64,000 nucleotides of DNA from Candidatus Hermodarchaeota archaeon (GTDB taxonomy: Archaea > Asgardarchaeota > Hermodarchaeia > Hermodarchaeales > Hermodarchaeaceae): the NCBI GenBank assembly GCA_016839805.1, contig JAEOTO010000022.1, positions 38,881 to 102,880 on the forward strand, in the 5' to 3' direction. A model generated the notes under the pieces. It searched no databases and was not told where the DNA came from. It saw nothing but the letters and a program-made list of their open reading frames with translations. Of the stretch, positions 38,141 through 46,902 are shown one piece after another; within the stretch, counting starts at the first letter, position 1; every line of letters begins with the position of its first letter. Made by a program: the position numbers and the translations under genes.

Positions 38141-39427
38141 ATGCCATTCGACCTTACACCACTTTCTGGAACTGATGATCTCTTCGTGCCCAATTATCAG
38201 CAGAATATCTACCGCGTATTGCCAACTGCCTTACGTTGCCTGGGTGTCAGGATTGCCCGAGATGACCTCTTCGATCAACCCAATGTAGTAAAGCATCTCA
38301 AACAGAACAAGGCCCTAGATGCAGAAAGGGTTCTTGTCTGCATTGTAGACAGCTTAGGCGCTCAAAATATGCTCGGAACCAGAATAGGGACCTTCCTGCG
38401 TGACTTGGATTTTCTGACGCTGAGTAGTACTTTTCCAACGATTACATCAGCTGCCATACCCAGTATTACCTTTGGGGTTCCTCCCACCACTCATGGAATC
38501 TTTGGTCATGTCGTCTATTTCCAAGAATATGGGTCACTAATAGACACTCTGAAGATGTCGGGGTACAAACTCCGATATAGAGATGCAATTCCTCATGCCG
38601 GTATCGATGTACGAGCACTCCTCTGGACTGAAGGAATATCGACAATCCTACAACAAACACATCCTTCGCTTGTAGTCGCTGAAGGCTTACCTCAGGAGAT
38701 CCCAGGGACTGGCCTTGGGCGGTTTTATGTTCGAAGAGAGAATGTGATCTCCTTCAATGGTTTCATTGACGCCTTTGGAATAGTGCGGCGAGTCTTTGAC
38801 CACTTTCCGAGTCAACAGCTTTTTATGACCCTCTATTTCCCCCAAATTGATACACTAGCACACAAATACGGATCCAATTCTTCAGAATTCAAAGCAGGAT
38901 GCAATGCATTCCAACGGCAACTCCATGCCTTCTTAGAAAGTCTTCCTGCATCCCAAGCTAAACACACTACAATAATATTATGTGCCGATCACGGGCAAAA
39001 TCCGCTTCGAGAGGACCAGACAATTGTCTTAACTCAAGATCAACTTGCTGAAGTTAAGGGTACCCTAAAAGTTCCTCCCGGACATTCCGGTCGAGTCAAT
39101 CACTTCTATTGTCAATCTGCCAGAAAACGACGAAAACTAAAACAATGGCTCCTAGAACATGTAGAGGATCGAGCACTAATTTTCGACGAAAAAGATCTTA
39201 ATCAAGCTCAGCTTCTTCCCGTTCCAAGTTCAAAACGAATAATCCAACGACTTGGGGATCTATTACTCATCGCTCGAGATGGTGCAACACTAAGAGTCGA
39301 ACGCGAAAATGATTCAGGTGAGCCTTGGGGGCTCCTTCCTAGTCAAGGGCTGGTGGCTAATCATGGATCACTCACTGCTGACGAGCTCTTAACGCCCTTT
39401 GTCGCATTCAATGCAGCAAAGGTGTGA
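38141..39427 (+). CDS. Alkaline-phosphatase-superfamily phosphodiesterase/nucleotide pyrophosphatase
   Basis: A 428-residue protein of the type I phosphodiesterase/nucleotide pyrophosphatase family. Metal and active-site motifs include CIVDSLGAQN, SSTFPTITSAAIPSI with the nucleophile Thr, PQIDTLAHKYG and ILCADHGQN. It should hydrolyse phosphodiesters, nucleotides or phospholipid-like substrates. No signal peptide is seen. The ORF opens at TTG 38123; GAGG precedes ATG 38141. Confidence 0.8.
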   Translation: MPFDLTPLSGTDDLFVPNYQQNIYRVLPTALRCLGVRIARDDLFDQPNVVKHLKQNKALDAERVLVCIVDSLGAQNMLGTRIGTFLRDLDFLTLSSTFPTITSAAIPSITFGVPPTTHGIFGHVVYFQEYGSLIDTLKMSGYKLRYRDAIPHAGIDVRALLWTEGISTILQQTHPSLVVAEGLPQEIPGTGLGRFYVRRENVISFNGFIDAFGIVRRVFDHFPSQQLFMTLYFPQIDTLAHKYGSNSSEFKAGCNAFQRQLHAFLESLPASQAKHTTIILCADHGQNPLREDQTIVLTQDQLAEVKGTLKVPPGHSGRVNHFYCQSARKRRKLKQWLLEHVEDRALIFDEKDLNQAQLLPVPSSKRIIQRLGDLLLIARDGATLRVERENDSGEPWGLLPSQGLVANHGSLTADELLTPFVAFNAAKV

Positions 39428-39824
39428 TATAAATGTGAAAATTAATCATTATTTCCTCGAACATGTCATTGAGTGATTCAATGTTCTTGGAAAGTTTTTC
39501 TCGACGTTTATCGATAGCTTGCATTCCTCGTAAACCATGGTAAAATAGGTAAATACCAACAATCATTAAGAAAATAAGAGATATGACGACCACGATATAC
39601 AAATACAATAGCGTCGCCGGGTTCCAAAGGCTCGATGTAGTAATCAAGACTGTGAAGATGGATAGGCTAATCGCTACAACTGAGATTCCCGTTCGCAATT
39701 CAGCAAGTTTGCTTCGTCGAATCGCCTCAAGCGTTCGTATTGTGGCCAACGCTGTTCGCATTCTAGCCGACTCATCTCGGTAATTCCATTCTTCAGTTTC
39801 AGCACTCATCCTTTTCCAACTCAT
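39408..39824 (-). CDS. DUF202-like small membrane protein
   Basis: A 138-residue protein with two membrane helices (about 45-65 and 75-98) between polar ends. RMRTALATIRTLEAIRRS before the first helix resembles the DUF202/YidH pattern (RTxLAxIRT). A coiled-coil tail follows. The family role is unknown. Its end overlaps the phosphodiesterase gene by 20 bases. GGAG upstream of ATG 39824 sets the start; the frame is open to 39842. Confidence 0.55.
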   Translation of the reverse strand: MSWKRMSAETEEWNYRDESARMRTALATIRTLEAIRRSKLAELRTGISVVAISLSIFTVLITTSSLWNPATLLYLYIVVVISLIFLMIVGIYLFYHGLRGMQAIDKRREKLSKNIESLNDMFEEIMINFHIYITPLLH

Positions 39825-39842
39825 GACGCAGTCTCCATACAA

Positions 39843-39912
39843 TGTTTGTTTCCAAAAAAGTTCTTCGCAAGGTCGGTAAACCTAGATCTAGTGATCAAGA
39901 ACCTTTACGAAG
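39843..39912 (-). terminator. Long hairpin with T-tract downstream of larE
   Basis: On the minus strand CTTCGTAAAGGT pairs with ACCTTGCGAAG around a 27-base loop that itself holds the palindrome CTAGATCTAG. AACTTTTTT follows at once. It lies about 150 bases past the larE stop and likely ends the larC-larE transcript, though a leader structure of the next gene is also possible. Confidence 0.4.
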
Positions 39913-40065
39913 TTAATTCCTTTTTATAATCTCATAGGACACCGAGCCTGGAACAAATCGCGTCTTCATAAAATGCATGGCGAAAGATTGAGCATAAAAT
40001 TCAGCTGCCCTAACGGTATCCCACTCATATATTCCTTGGTTCAATCCTTTAGTGACTTATCCATT

Positions 40066-40893
40066 TTAGGTGTAGTGTTCGTCAAAGCTGCCAAACCTGT
40101 AGCCACGGAGATCAACCGTAATAAATTCATAGCCAATCGCGGTGAGTTGTTCAACGATTTGTTGCGCAACTTCACCCCTCAGGATTTGAGGAATATATTC
40201 AGAGGATACTTCAATACGAGCAAGTGTTCCATGATCTCGCACTCGTAACATGCCAATATCAATAATATCGTGAATGGCTTTTTCTGCTGCAGCAATACGG
40301 GAAAGGCGATCCTCAGTCAGGGGCTCATCATAGGGGATCCGCGTAGCCAGACAACTATTTGACGGTTTATCCGCCACAGGAAGCCCTAACTCACGGGCTA
40401 GCTGCCTTGCTTCAGACTTGTTTATCCCCGCTTCACGCAAAGGACTAATGATTCCTAATTCCTTGATAGCTTGTAGTCCAGGTCGAAATTCGCCCTCATC
40501 GCTTTTCGTTGAACCATCCACAACTGATTCGATACCAAGTTTGAGAGCAATCACTCGTGCTTGACGAAATCGGTGCAGCTTACAATGATAACACCTTTCC
40601 ATCGAATTCTTAACAATGGATTCAACTTTGAGTTCATCAATAGGTTGCACCTGATGTCGTATACCAATGTTCTTTGCAACCGAACGAGCGTCATCAATCT
40701 CTTCAGATACAATTAATGGCGAATCAAAGGTCACAGCTAGAGCTTTATCCTTCAGTGCTTCAAATGCCAGGGCGGCAACAACAGCACTATCGACGCCACC
40801 CGACAACGCCACCACTACACTCTCAAGCTCTTGAAAGCGAGTAATGACACTCTCCCGTTTTTCACTGAGGCTAGACAAACCCTTTTGTGACAT
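40066..40893 (-). CDS. larE: LarE, ATP-dependent sacrificial sulfur transferase
   Basis: A 275-residue PP-loop ATPase. The pyrophosphate motif SGGVDS is at about 34-39. A Cys in RCYHCKLHRF near 114 and in NSCLATRIPY near 177 are the LarE-type Cys residues. LarE inserts sulfur into the nickel-pincer nucleotide precursor; proteins with a single catalytic Cys give up their own sulfur, while the three-Cys kind use an iron-sulfur cluster. It is next to larC with a five-base gap. Confidence 0.9.
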   Translation of the reverse strand: MSQKGLSSLSEKRESVITRFQELESVVVALSGGVDSAVVAALAFEALKDKALAVTFDSPLIVSEEIDDARSVAKNIGIRHQVQPIDELKVESIVKNSMERCYHCKLHRFRQARVIALKLGIESVVDGSTKSDEGEFRPGLQAIKELGIISPLREAGINKSEARQLARELGLPVADKPSNSCLATRIPYDEPLTEDRLSRIAAAEKAIHDIIDIGMLRVRDHGTLARIEVSSEYIPQILRGEVAQQIVEQLTAIGYEFITVDLRGYRFGSFDEHYT

Positions 40894-40898
40894 TGTCT

Positions 40899-42167
40899 CT
40901 ATTTTCCTTTTTTACTGAATTTTTGGCGAGTGATCGATTCTGCTTCTTGAGCGATCTGAGCTAATGATTTACCAGTCTTTTCTGCAGCTTTTTTCACATC
41001 TTCGTATTCAGCCTTAACCTGGAGTATAGCCCCTGTTCGGTCAGTGGCTATTTTCACGCTCACAGTCACTTCTTGGTTGTCAACTTTAATTCGCACGTCC
41101 TGCATTTCCCTGGCGAGGAGGTGACGATCACTTCGGAACACCCGAACACCGAGGCTTCCCGTTTCGGCGAGAAGAAGATGTGTGAGAGTCTCTTCTTTCT
41201 CAGGTGGAGCAATAACCGAAATCAGATGCCCAGGACGATTCTTTTTTGTAACTGTTGGCAGAATTGTGACATCTTTTGCGCCCGTTTGCATTAATCGATT
41301 AATTAAGTAACCAAGAGTTTCCCCAGAAACATCATCGACATTAGTTTCGAGAATAATAACTTGATCCCGATAGAATCGGAGTTCTGGAAGAGATTCGCCT
41401 AGTACAAGTCGAAGAAGGTTGGGGATTTCAGGTAATTCTCCGGTTCCTCCGCCATACCCTACAGCAAATGGGCGCATGGTAGGATATACAGGTACTGTTC
41501 TTGGGTTTAAAGCCGTAAGAAGAGATGCCCCTGTAGGTGTAGTTAATTCCCGTTGAAGCGGACCTCCCTTGAAAACTAGCTTTGCGTTTGTCAAGATATG
41601 CGTGACCGCTGGACCTGGTGCGGCAAGCTGTCCATGCCCGCTAGGAAAGGTTCCTCCACCCACAGCAATTGGCAATACAAAATACTTAGTTGTCTTCGGA
41701 TTCACAATTTCGAGGTTTTCTAATGCGATAGCTGCTCCGATGACATCCATAACAGTATCGACAGATCCAGCGCCATGAAGATGAACGGTTTCAGGTGGAT
41801 GACGATGAACAGACGCTTCAGCATCTACTAGATGGCGAATCGCTCGATTGGCATATGCACTTGCTTCACGTGAGAGTTTAAGGTCTTTAGCCATCGCTTG
41901 GACTGCGTCAAGTAAGAGCTTTCCTGGACGAGTTTTGTAAGTTTCATCTATTTGAATCTCCAAGAATAATCCACCGATGTGGCTCCGGGTAACTTGTCGT
42001 GGAGTAACCTTCACCCATTTGCAATCTGGGACATATTGGGATGCTTTTTCCATGGCTGCAATTACTTTCTCGGTATCTGCGCCAAGGTCGAGGAGGGCTG
42101 CAACAAACATATCACCAGCAATACCCGCCATCTGCGGATCTATCACAAGGATTTTCTTACTTGCCAT
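40899..42167 (-). CDS. larC: LarC, nickel-pincer cofactor biosynthesis nickel insertase
   Basis: A 422-residue LarC. The N-terminal LVIDPQMAGIAGDMF is diagnostic, with PPETVHLHGAGSVDTVMD near 120 and the C-terminal TNVDDVSGE and TKKNRPGHL segments. LarC cyclometallates nickel into pyridinium-3,5-bisthiocarboxylic acid mononucleotide using CTP. The open frame extends to 42230, but the family N-terminus begins at ATG 42167, leaving 66 bases to the divergent larB. It forms an operon with larE. Confidence 0.92.
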   Translation of the reverse strand: MASKKILVIDPQMAGIAGDMFVAALLDLGADTEKVIAAMEKASQYVPDCKWVKVTPRQVTRSHIGGLFLEIQIDETYKTRPGKLLLDAVQAMAKDLKLSREASAYANRAIRHLVDAEASVHRHPPETVHLHGAGSVDTVMDVIGAAIALENLEIVNPKTTKYFVLPIAVGGGTFPSGHGQLAAPGPAVTHILTNAKLVFKGGPLQRELTTPTGASLLTALNPRTVPVYPTMRPFAVGYGGGTGELPEIPNLLRLVLGESLPELRFYRDQVIILETNVDDVSGETLGYLINRLMQTGAKDVTILPTVTKKNRPGHLISVIAPPEKEETLTHLLLAETGSLGVRVFRSDRHLLAREMQDVRIKVDNQEVTVSVKIATDRTGAILQVKAEYEDVKKAAEKTGKSLAQIAQEAESITRQKFSKKGK

Positions 42168-42233
42168 AAACAATCCCACCAGATTTGACAAATCTTCATC
42201 TTTTAATATGCTTGGTATATCTATCTCCAACGG

Positions 42234-43022
42234 GTGATACTATTGGTATCTGAACTTCGGGAAATCTTAGAAAAAGTCGCTCGTGGCGACTATTCAGTCA
42301 AAGAAGCAGAAATGCAACTACGGCTTTTTAACATTGTTGAAGTCGCACGCCTGGCCAAATTAGATGTATCTCGTGAAAAGCGAAAAGGCATTCCTGAAGT
42401 TGTCTTTGCAAGAAACAAGAGCATTTCGGATCTCAAAGAAATAATTGATGCCGGATTACAGGCCAAGCCTGTGCTATTGTTAAGTCAGTTATCGAGTGAG
42501 CAAATTAAAGCTATTAGAAAACATGTTGGAAAGAAATACGACATCAATGTGTATGGAGAGGGGTCCATGATGGTCCTACGTGAACAAGGATATGCACCCA
42601 AATCAACAGGTGGAAAGGTTGGTATCGTCGCAGCAGGAACATCAGATCGCCGTGTGGCGGAGGCTGCGAAAGTTATGGCTCTTCAAATGGGCTGCGAAGT
42701 CCTTGTGGCTTATGATGTAGGCGTAGCTGGTGTCCATCGGCTCTTTCCTGAACTCACTGAGATGATTGAACAAGGGATTGATGTCCTTATTGTTGCAGCT
42801 GGCATGGAAGGAGCTCTCCCCTCGCTAGTAACAGGACTTGTTGATATTCCTGTTATTGGTCTTCCCATTTCTACGGGTTATGGGCTGGGTGGGGAAGGAC
42901 TTGGTGCATTAATTTCAATGTTGCAATCTTGCTCCCTTGGTTTAGCTGTTGTGAACATCGATAACGGAATTGGAGCAGGGGCAATCGCCGCATTGATTGC
43001 AAATCGCATTGCCCAGAAGTAA
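42234..43022 (+). CDS. larB: LarB, pyridinium-3,5-biscarboxylic acid mononucleotide synthase
   Basis: A 262-residue LarB. The N-terminal helical part (LREILEKVARGDYSVKEAE) and the C-terminal AIR-carboxylase-like domain (GIVAAGTSDRRVAEAA; VAAGMEGALPS; GYGLGGEGLGAL) fit the family. LarB carboxylates nicotinic acid adenine dinucleotide and cuts it to the pyridinium biscarboxylate mononucleotide. It is divergent from larC-larE. No larA-like enzyme is found in the window. Confidence 0.92.
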   Translation: MILLVSELREILEKVARGDYSVKEAEMQLRLFNIVEVARLAKLDVSREKRKGIPEVVFARNKSISDLKEIIDAGLQAKPVLLLSQLSSEQIKAIRKHVGKKYDINVYGEGSMMVLREQGYAPKSTGGKVGIVAAGTSDRRVAEAAKVMALQMGCEVLVAYDVGVAGVHRLFPELTEMIEQGIDVLIVAAGMEGALPSLVTGLVDIPVIGLPISTGYGLGGEGLGALISMLQSCSLGLAVVNIDNGIGAGAIAALIANRIAQK

Positions 43023-43137
43023 TCAGTGAACATCATGTTCCAGAAAATCGCAAGAAAAATGATTTTTCCGAATAGTTGTGGATAGGCTTTAAGAAGGACC
43101 CAGAGTGCATTCTAATAGTACTCCTCTAACCACACTA

Positions 43138-43154
43138 TCCTCTTCTTGAGAGGA
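43138..43154. repeat. Small hairpin in the gap before the second GTPase
   Basis: TCCTCT-TCTTG-AGAGGA is a perfect 6-base-pair hairpin in the 226-base gap between larB and the second GTPase gene. It might act as a larB terminator, though no T-tract follows. A second palindrome (TGAGCT-N8-AGCTCA) lies downstream near 43187-43206. Confidence 0.25.
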
Positions 43155-43248
43155 ACGATGGGGATCGAAAGCAATTCCAGCGGGAAATGAGCTGATTTAC
43201 TAGCTCACAGTAAGCTGTTGAACCAGAGGAGTAAAATGGTGGTCAATC

Positions 43249-43836
43249 ATGGAGCAAGACCCAGTGGGTTGGGTGTCTTCTGGAGATGTAAGTCTGCCCC
43301 GAAAAGCAGTTTTAAAGCTAATTGTGGTTGGGGAGGGCGGGGTTGGTAAGACAACACTAATTCATCGGTACCTCACTGGTAACTATCTGGATCAGCGTAT
43401 GACAGTGGGATCAGGATTTGCCACTCGAGATATCGAAGTTGAGGGTGTGGTTATTACCTTAGCCATCTGGGATTTTGCAGGGGAACAACGGTTCCGTTTT
43501 TTGATGCCTCATTATTGTCGTGGTGCTCTGGGGTGTATCCTGGCTTTTGATCTTACACGACTTACTACCTTCTATCATCTCGATGAATGGCTAAAAATTG
43601 TTCGTGAAAACACTGAGAATATTCCAATTATCCTAGTGGGGACAAAGGCTGATGTTCCATCAACGCAGCGTCAAGATGGTCAGCAATATGCCGAACTTAA
43701 TGGATTGGCTGGCTATCTAGAGACCAGTTCAAAGGATGGCATCAATGTAATTGAAACCTTTAATAATATCGCCAATCTGATGTGGAGTCGATTGACCACC
43801 TCTGAGCCAGTATCCATTGGTGCGTCAACTCCATAG
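43249..43836 (+). CDS. Ras/Rab-type small GTPase
   Basis: A 195-residue Ras-superfamily GTPase. G1 is GEGGVGKTT, G3 is DFAGEQRF with the switch II Gln, G4 is GTKAD (a TKxD form) and G5 is ETSSK. About 20 residues precede the first strand. It belongs to the large Asgard pool of Rab/Ras-like proteins. No lipidation Cys is present at the C-terminus. The effector is unknown. A malic enzyme gene lies 147 bases downstream. Confidence 0.92.
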   Translation: MEQDPVGWVSSGDVSLPRKAVLKLIVVGEGGVGKTTLIHRYLTGNYLDQRMTVGSGFATRDIEVEGVVITLAIWDFAGEQRFRFLMPHYCRGALGCILAFDLTRLTTFYHLDEWLKIVRENTENIPIILVGTKADVPSTQRQDGQQYAELNGLAGYLETSSKDGINVIETFNNIANLMWSRLTTSEPVSIGASTP

Positions 43837-43983
43837 CTTTACTCGAGTTATTCAACTAGTTTCTCTTCTTGAATTGGTTTTGTGTATCAAAATAATCTCG
43901 TGGGAGAGAAACACACTTAATTCTCGCTTCAAACTGTTCAAACCCCAACAGAGGGGAAGAATTCAGTATCGAGATGCAATTAC

Positions 43984-45345
43984 ATGACTCAAGCTGATCG
44001 ACCACCGACCAAAGAAGAACTCCTTGAAAAAGCCAAACAACCGGCAAAGGAAGCCATGCAACTCCATCCTTACTATAAGGGAAAAATTCAGACAATCCCC
44101 AAATGTATTATTCGTGGATTCGACGATTTTGCCATCTGGTATACCCCTGGCGTTGCGGCTCCCTGCCGTGATATTCAAGCCAATCCCGAGAAAGTCTGGG
44201 AACACACAAATAAGGGCAATACCATTGCTGTCGTTTCTGATGGTAGCCGTGTCCTTGGGCTTGGTAATATTGGACCTGAAGCTGGGCTTCCGGTGATGGA
44301 GGGAAAGGCGCTTATTTTCAAATATCTTGGTGGTGTTGATGCTATTCCTATTTGCTTAAACACACAAGATCCAGAGAACTTCATCCGAGCCACTAAACTC
44401 TTACAACCAAGTTTTGGTGGCATTAACTTGGAAGATATCTCTAAACCCAAATGCTTCAACATCCTTCATCGTTTGAAAACTGATATGAACATTCCCGTGT
44501 TTCATGATGACCAGCAGGGGACTGCTACGATTATACTCGCTGGACTACTAGGGGCATTACGACATGTTGGTAAAGAATTGGATCAGATAACTATTGCCAT
44601 GCTGGGTGTGGGGGCAGCCAATACTTGTACAGCGGAATTACTCATCGAAGCCGGTGTTCCTGCTGGAAATATAATCCTCTGTGATCGTGATGGTTTGCTC
44701 TATAAGAGTCGGGAAGACTTGAAACAAATGAAAGAAGATGAACACGAGAAATATGATTTGGCAATTCTAACCAACGAAGACCAACGTACTGGAGATTTTG
44801 GTGAAGCCCTTCGAGGCGCTGATGTCTGCATCTCTGCTGCAGCTCCTAAGCCTGGACTCATTAAGAAAGAGTGGGTGAAAACTATGGCTTCAGATGCCAT
44901 CGTGTTTGCTTGTGCGAACCCGCTGCCAGAGATTTGGCCGTGGGAGGCGAAGGAAGCCGGTGCTAGGGTTGTTGGAACGGGACGATCTGATTTTGACAAT
45001 CAAATTAATAATAGCTTGGGTTTTCCGGCGATTTTCCGTGGTGCCTTAGATGTTCGAGCAACGACGATTACTGATGAAATGTGTATCGCGGCTGCACAGG
45101 CTCTCGCAGATATCGCTGAAGAGCGGGGCTTCCGTGATGACTATGTGATTCCCGGCATGGAGGAATGGGAACTATATCCCCGAGAAGCAGTAGCGGTTGG
45201 CATGAAAGCCATCGAACAGGGCGTTGCACGGAAGCAATGGGAAATGGCAGACCTTCTTAAGCATACGACTCAGATTATCAAACGGTCCATTGATGTAACC
45301 CAAGCACTGATGGACAACGGATTTATTCCCAAGGCGCCCGTCTAA
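43984..45345 (+). CDS. Malic enzyme (oxaloacetate-decarboxylating malate dehydrogenase)
   Basis: A 453-residue malic enzyme. IWYTPGVAAPCRDI and PVFHDDQQGTATI are its classic motifs, with the Lys in EGKALIFKYLG and the NAD(P)-binding GVGAANTCTAELL near residue 205. It decarboxylates malate to pyruvate with reduction of NAD(P). NAD or NADP preference is not clear. Length matches the archaeal/bacterial short form without the phosphotransacetylase fusion. Confidence 0.94.
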   Translation: MTQADRPPTKEELLEKAKQPAKEAMQLHPYYKGKIQTIPKCIIRGFDDFAIWYTPGVAAPCRDIQANPEKVWEHTNKGNTIAVVSDGSRVLGLGNIGPEAGLPVMEGKALIFKYLGGVDAIPICLNTQDPENFIRATKLLQPSFGGINLEDISKPKCFNILHRLKTDMNIPVFHDDQQGTATIILAGLLGALRHVGKELDQITIAMLGVGAANTCTAELLIEAGVPAGNIILCDRDGLLYKSREDLKQMKEDEHEKYDLAILTNEDQRTGDFGEALRGADVCISAAAPKPGLIKKEWVKTMASDAIVFACANPLPEIWPWEAKEAGARVVGTGRSDFDNQINNSLGFPAIFRGALDVRATTITDEMCIAAAQALADIAEERGFRDDYVIPGMEEWELYPREAVAVGMKAIEQGVARKQWEMADLLKHTTQIIKRSIDVTQALMDNGFIPKAPV

Positions 45346-45470
45346 TCGAGGGGCGCTTCATTTCTCTTTTTCTAAACAATTTGCGTGTTTACAAAAGGGC
45401 AAACCTTTAACTGATGAACCATTCACTGACGCAATTGATGTATTTCCCAATCGTTGAGGGGGTTGTCTGA

Positions 45471-46151
45471 ATGACAATTTTAGTCTCAGATTTAGATGGA
45501 ACGCTTCTCGATGTTCGTGACCGATTTGCGCGTTCACAAGTTAAAGTGCTTGCCCGTCTAGGTTATGAAGTGAAGGTAACTCAAGTCTATCCCCTCGTCC
45601 AATATACCATGGATGCCGACAAGTTTCTGGGAGCTTTAGATATCTCGTTATCCAACAGGAAACTCGTGCAATACTATTTGCATATTGAACAAGAATTTTA
45701 CAAGGGTTGGCAGCACTCACATGTATTTCCCGGTGCCATAGAAGCCTTACAATCTATTCGGCCTCGTCTAACTGCTCTTCGGCTCATTACCTCTCGCGCA
45801 TGGATCGAAGAAACTCGACGAGAAGTTAAGGCGTTCGGGCTAGACCAACTTTTTGACCAACACGTGTTCACCCGTGGTGATCTAGCCCGTGCAGAGGGAG
45901 TTGATGAGATACCCTTGTATCCCTATCTAGAACATCGACAACGACTCATCCAACTCTCTATTACCGATATTAAACCCCCAGACAACGTATGGGTGCTGGG
46001 AGATTCTCCCAATGAAATGCGGGCTGCTAAGGGGTTAAATTACATCGCTATTGGTGTCTTAACAGGATTCGCCTCAAAAGCTGATTTAGAACCCATCTGT
46101 GACTATGTAATCAATTCAGTCGCTGATATCACCACACTGATAGAATCCTAG
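45471..46151 (+). CDS. HAD-superfamily hydrolase (tandem copy 1)
   Basis: A 226-residue HAD hydrolase. Motif I is VSDLDGTLLD with the two catalytic Asp residues, motif II is LITSR, motif IV is VLGDSPNE. The segment around motif III (RGDLARAEGVDE) lacks the lysine found in the neighbour (RGDLAHAEGKDR). It is clearly a paralogue of the next gene over the full length, from a tandem duplication. The substrate is unknown. Confidence 0.85.
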   Translation: MTILVSDLDGTLLDVRDRFARSQVKVLARLGYEVKVTQVYPLVQYTMDADKFLGALDISLSNRKLVQYYLHIEQEFYKGWQHSHVFPGAIEALQSIRPRLTALRLITSRAWIEETRREVKAFGLDQLFDQHVFTRGDLARAEGVDEIPLYPYLEHRQRLIQLSITDIKPPDNVWVLGDSPNEMRAAKGLNYIAIGVLTGFASKADLEPICDYVINSVADITTLIES

Positions 46152-46200
46152 ATACTCAGAGTAGCAAAGCCTTTAACAGGCGCCTCGCTGTTGTTCCCTC

Positions 46201-46884
46201 TTGAAGATGACGATAAACGTATTCATATCAGATTTAGATGGAACTCTTATCGATACGCGCGAGAGAGTAATCCAGGCACACGTTGATGGTTTACACGCGA
46301 TTGGCTATCCTGTGGAAGTCACACAAGTTCGGTCTCTGTATCGGTTTACATCCGATGCTCGGGATTTACTCAGTCAGCTAAATCTCCAACTCAATGAGTC
46401 TGAGTTTATCAGATATCTTCGTGGATTTCGAGATTCCTTTTATGCTAACTGGGAACTCTCACAGGTTTTTCCAGGCGCTTTCGAGGCTCTTCAAAAAGTC
46501 CAATCAAAAGTAGAATATATGCGCTTAATTACCTCGCGACAGTATACGGATCAAACCAGCAAGGAAATCCAACGGTTCGGACTACATCGCCTTTTTGATA
46601 AAATCTTCACTCGTGGTGACCTAGCCCATGCAGAAGGGAAAGACAGAATTCCACTTTATCCCTTTGTACCCCACCGTCGACGACTCATCCAACTTGCCTT
46701 ACAAGACATCAAAGTGGATGGTGAAGTCTGGGTTGTAGGCGATTCAATGAATGAGGTCAAGGCCGCCCAGAGCCTAGGCTTAACAGCAATTGGCGTATTA
46801 ACCAGCTATAGCACTAAGGATGATTTAGCACCCTTCGCAAGGCATATAATTAACTCAATTAGTGAAATTGTGCAACTTATCTAA
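46201..46884 (+). CDS. HAD-superfamily hydrolase (tandem copy 2)
   Basis: A 227-residue HAD hydrolase, paralogue of the preceding one. Motif I is ISDLDGTLID, motif II is RLITSR, motif III region keeps Lys in AEGKDRIP, and motif IV is VVGDSMNE. Both copies share unusual stretches (CAP region with YANW/YKGW, and the IPLYPF/IPLYPY strand), so they likely act on related phosphate substrates. It lies 18 bases before the helicase-like gene. Confidence 0.87.
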   Translation: MKMTINVFISDLDGTLIDTRERVIQAHVDGLHAIGYPVEVTQVRSLYRFTSDARDLLSQLNLQLNESEFIRYLRGFRDSFYANWELSQVFPGAFEALQKVQSKVEYMRLITSRQYTDQTSKEIQRFGLHRLFDKIFTRGDLAHAEGKDRIPLYPFVPHRRRLIQLALQDIKVDGEVWVVGDSMNEVKAAQSLGLTAIGVLTSYSTKDDLAPFARHIINSISEIVQLI

Positions 46885-46902
46885 CCTGTGTTTATATGGT
46901 AA

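Noticed and set aside
40034..40043. GGTTCAATCC, like a tRNA T-loop
   Set aside because: No T-stem, acceptor stem or anticodon arm can be formed around it.
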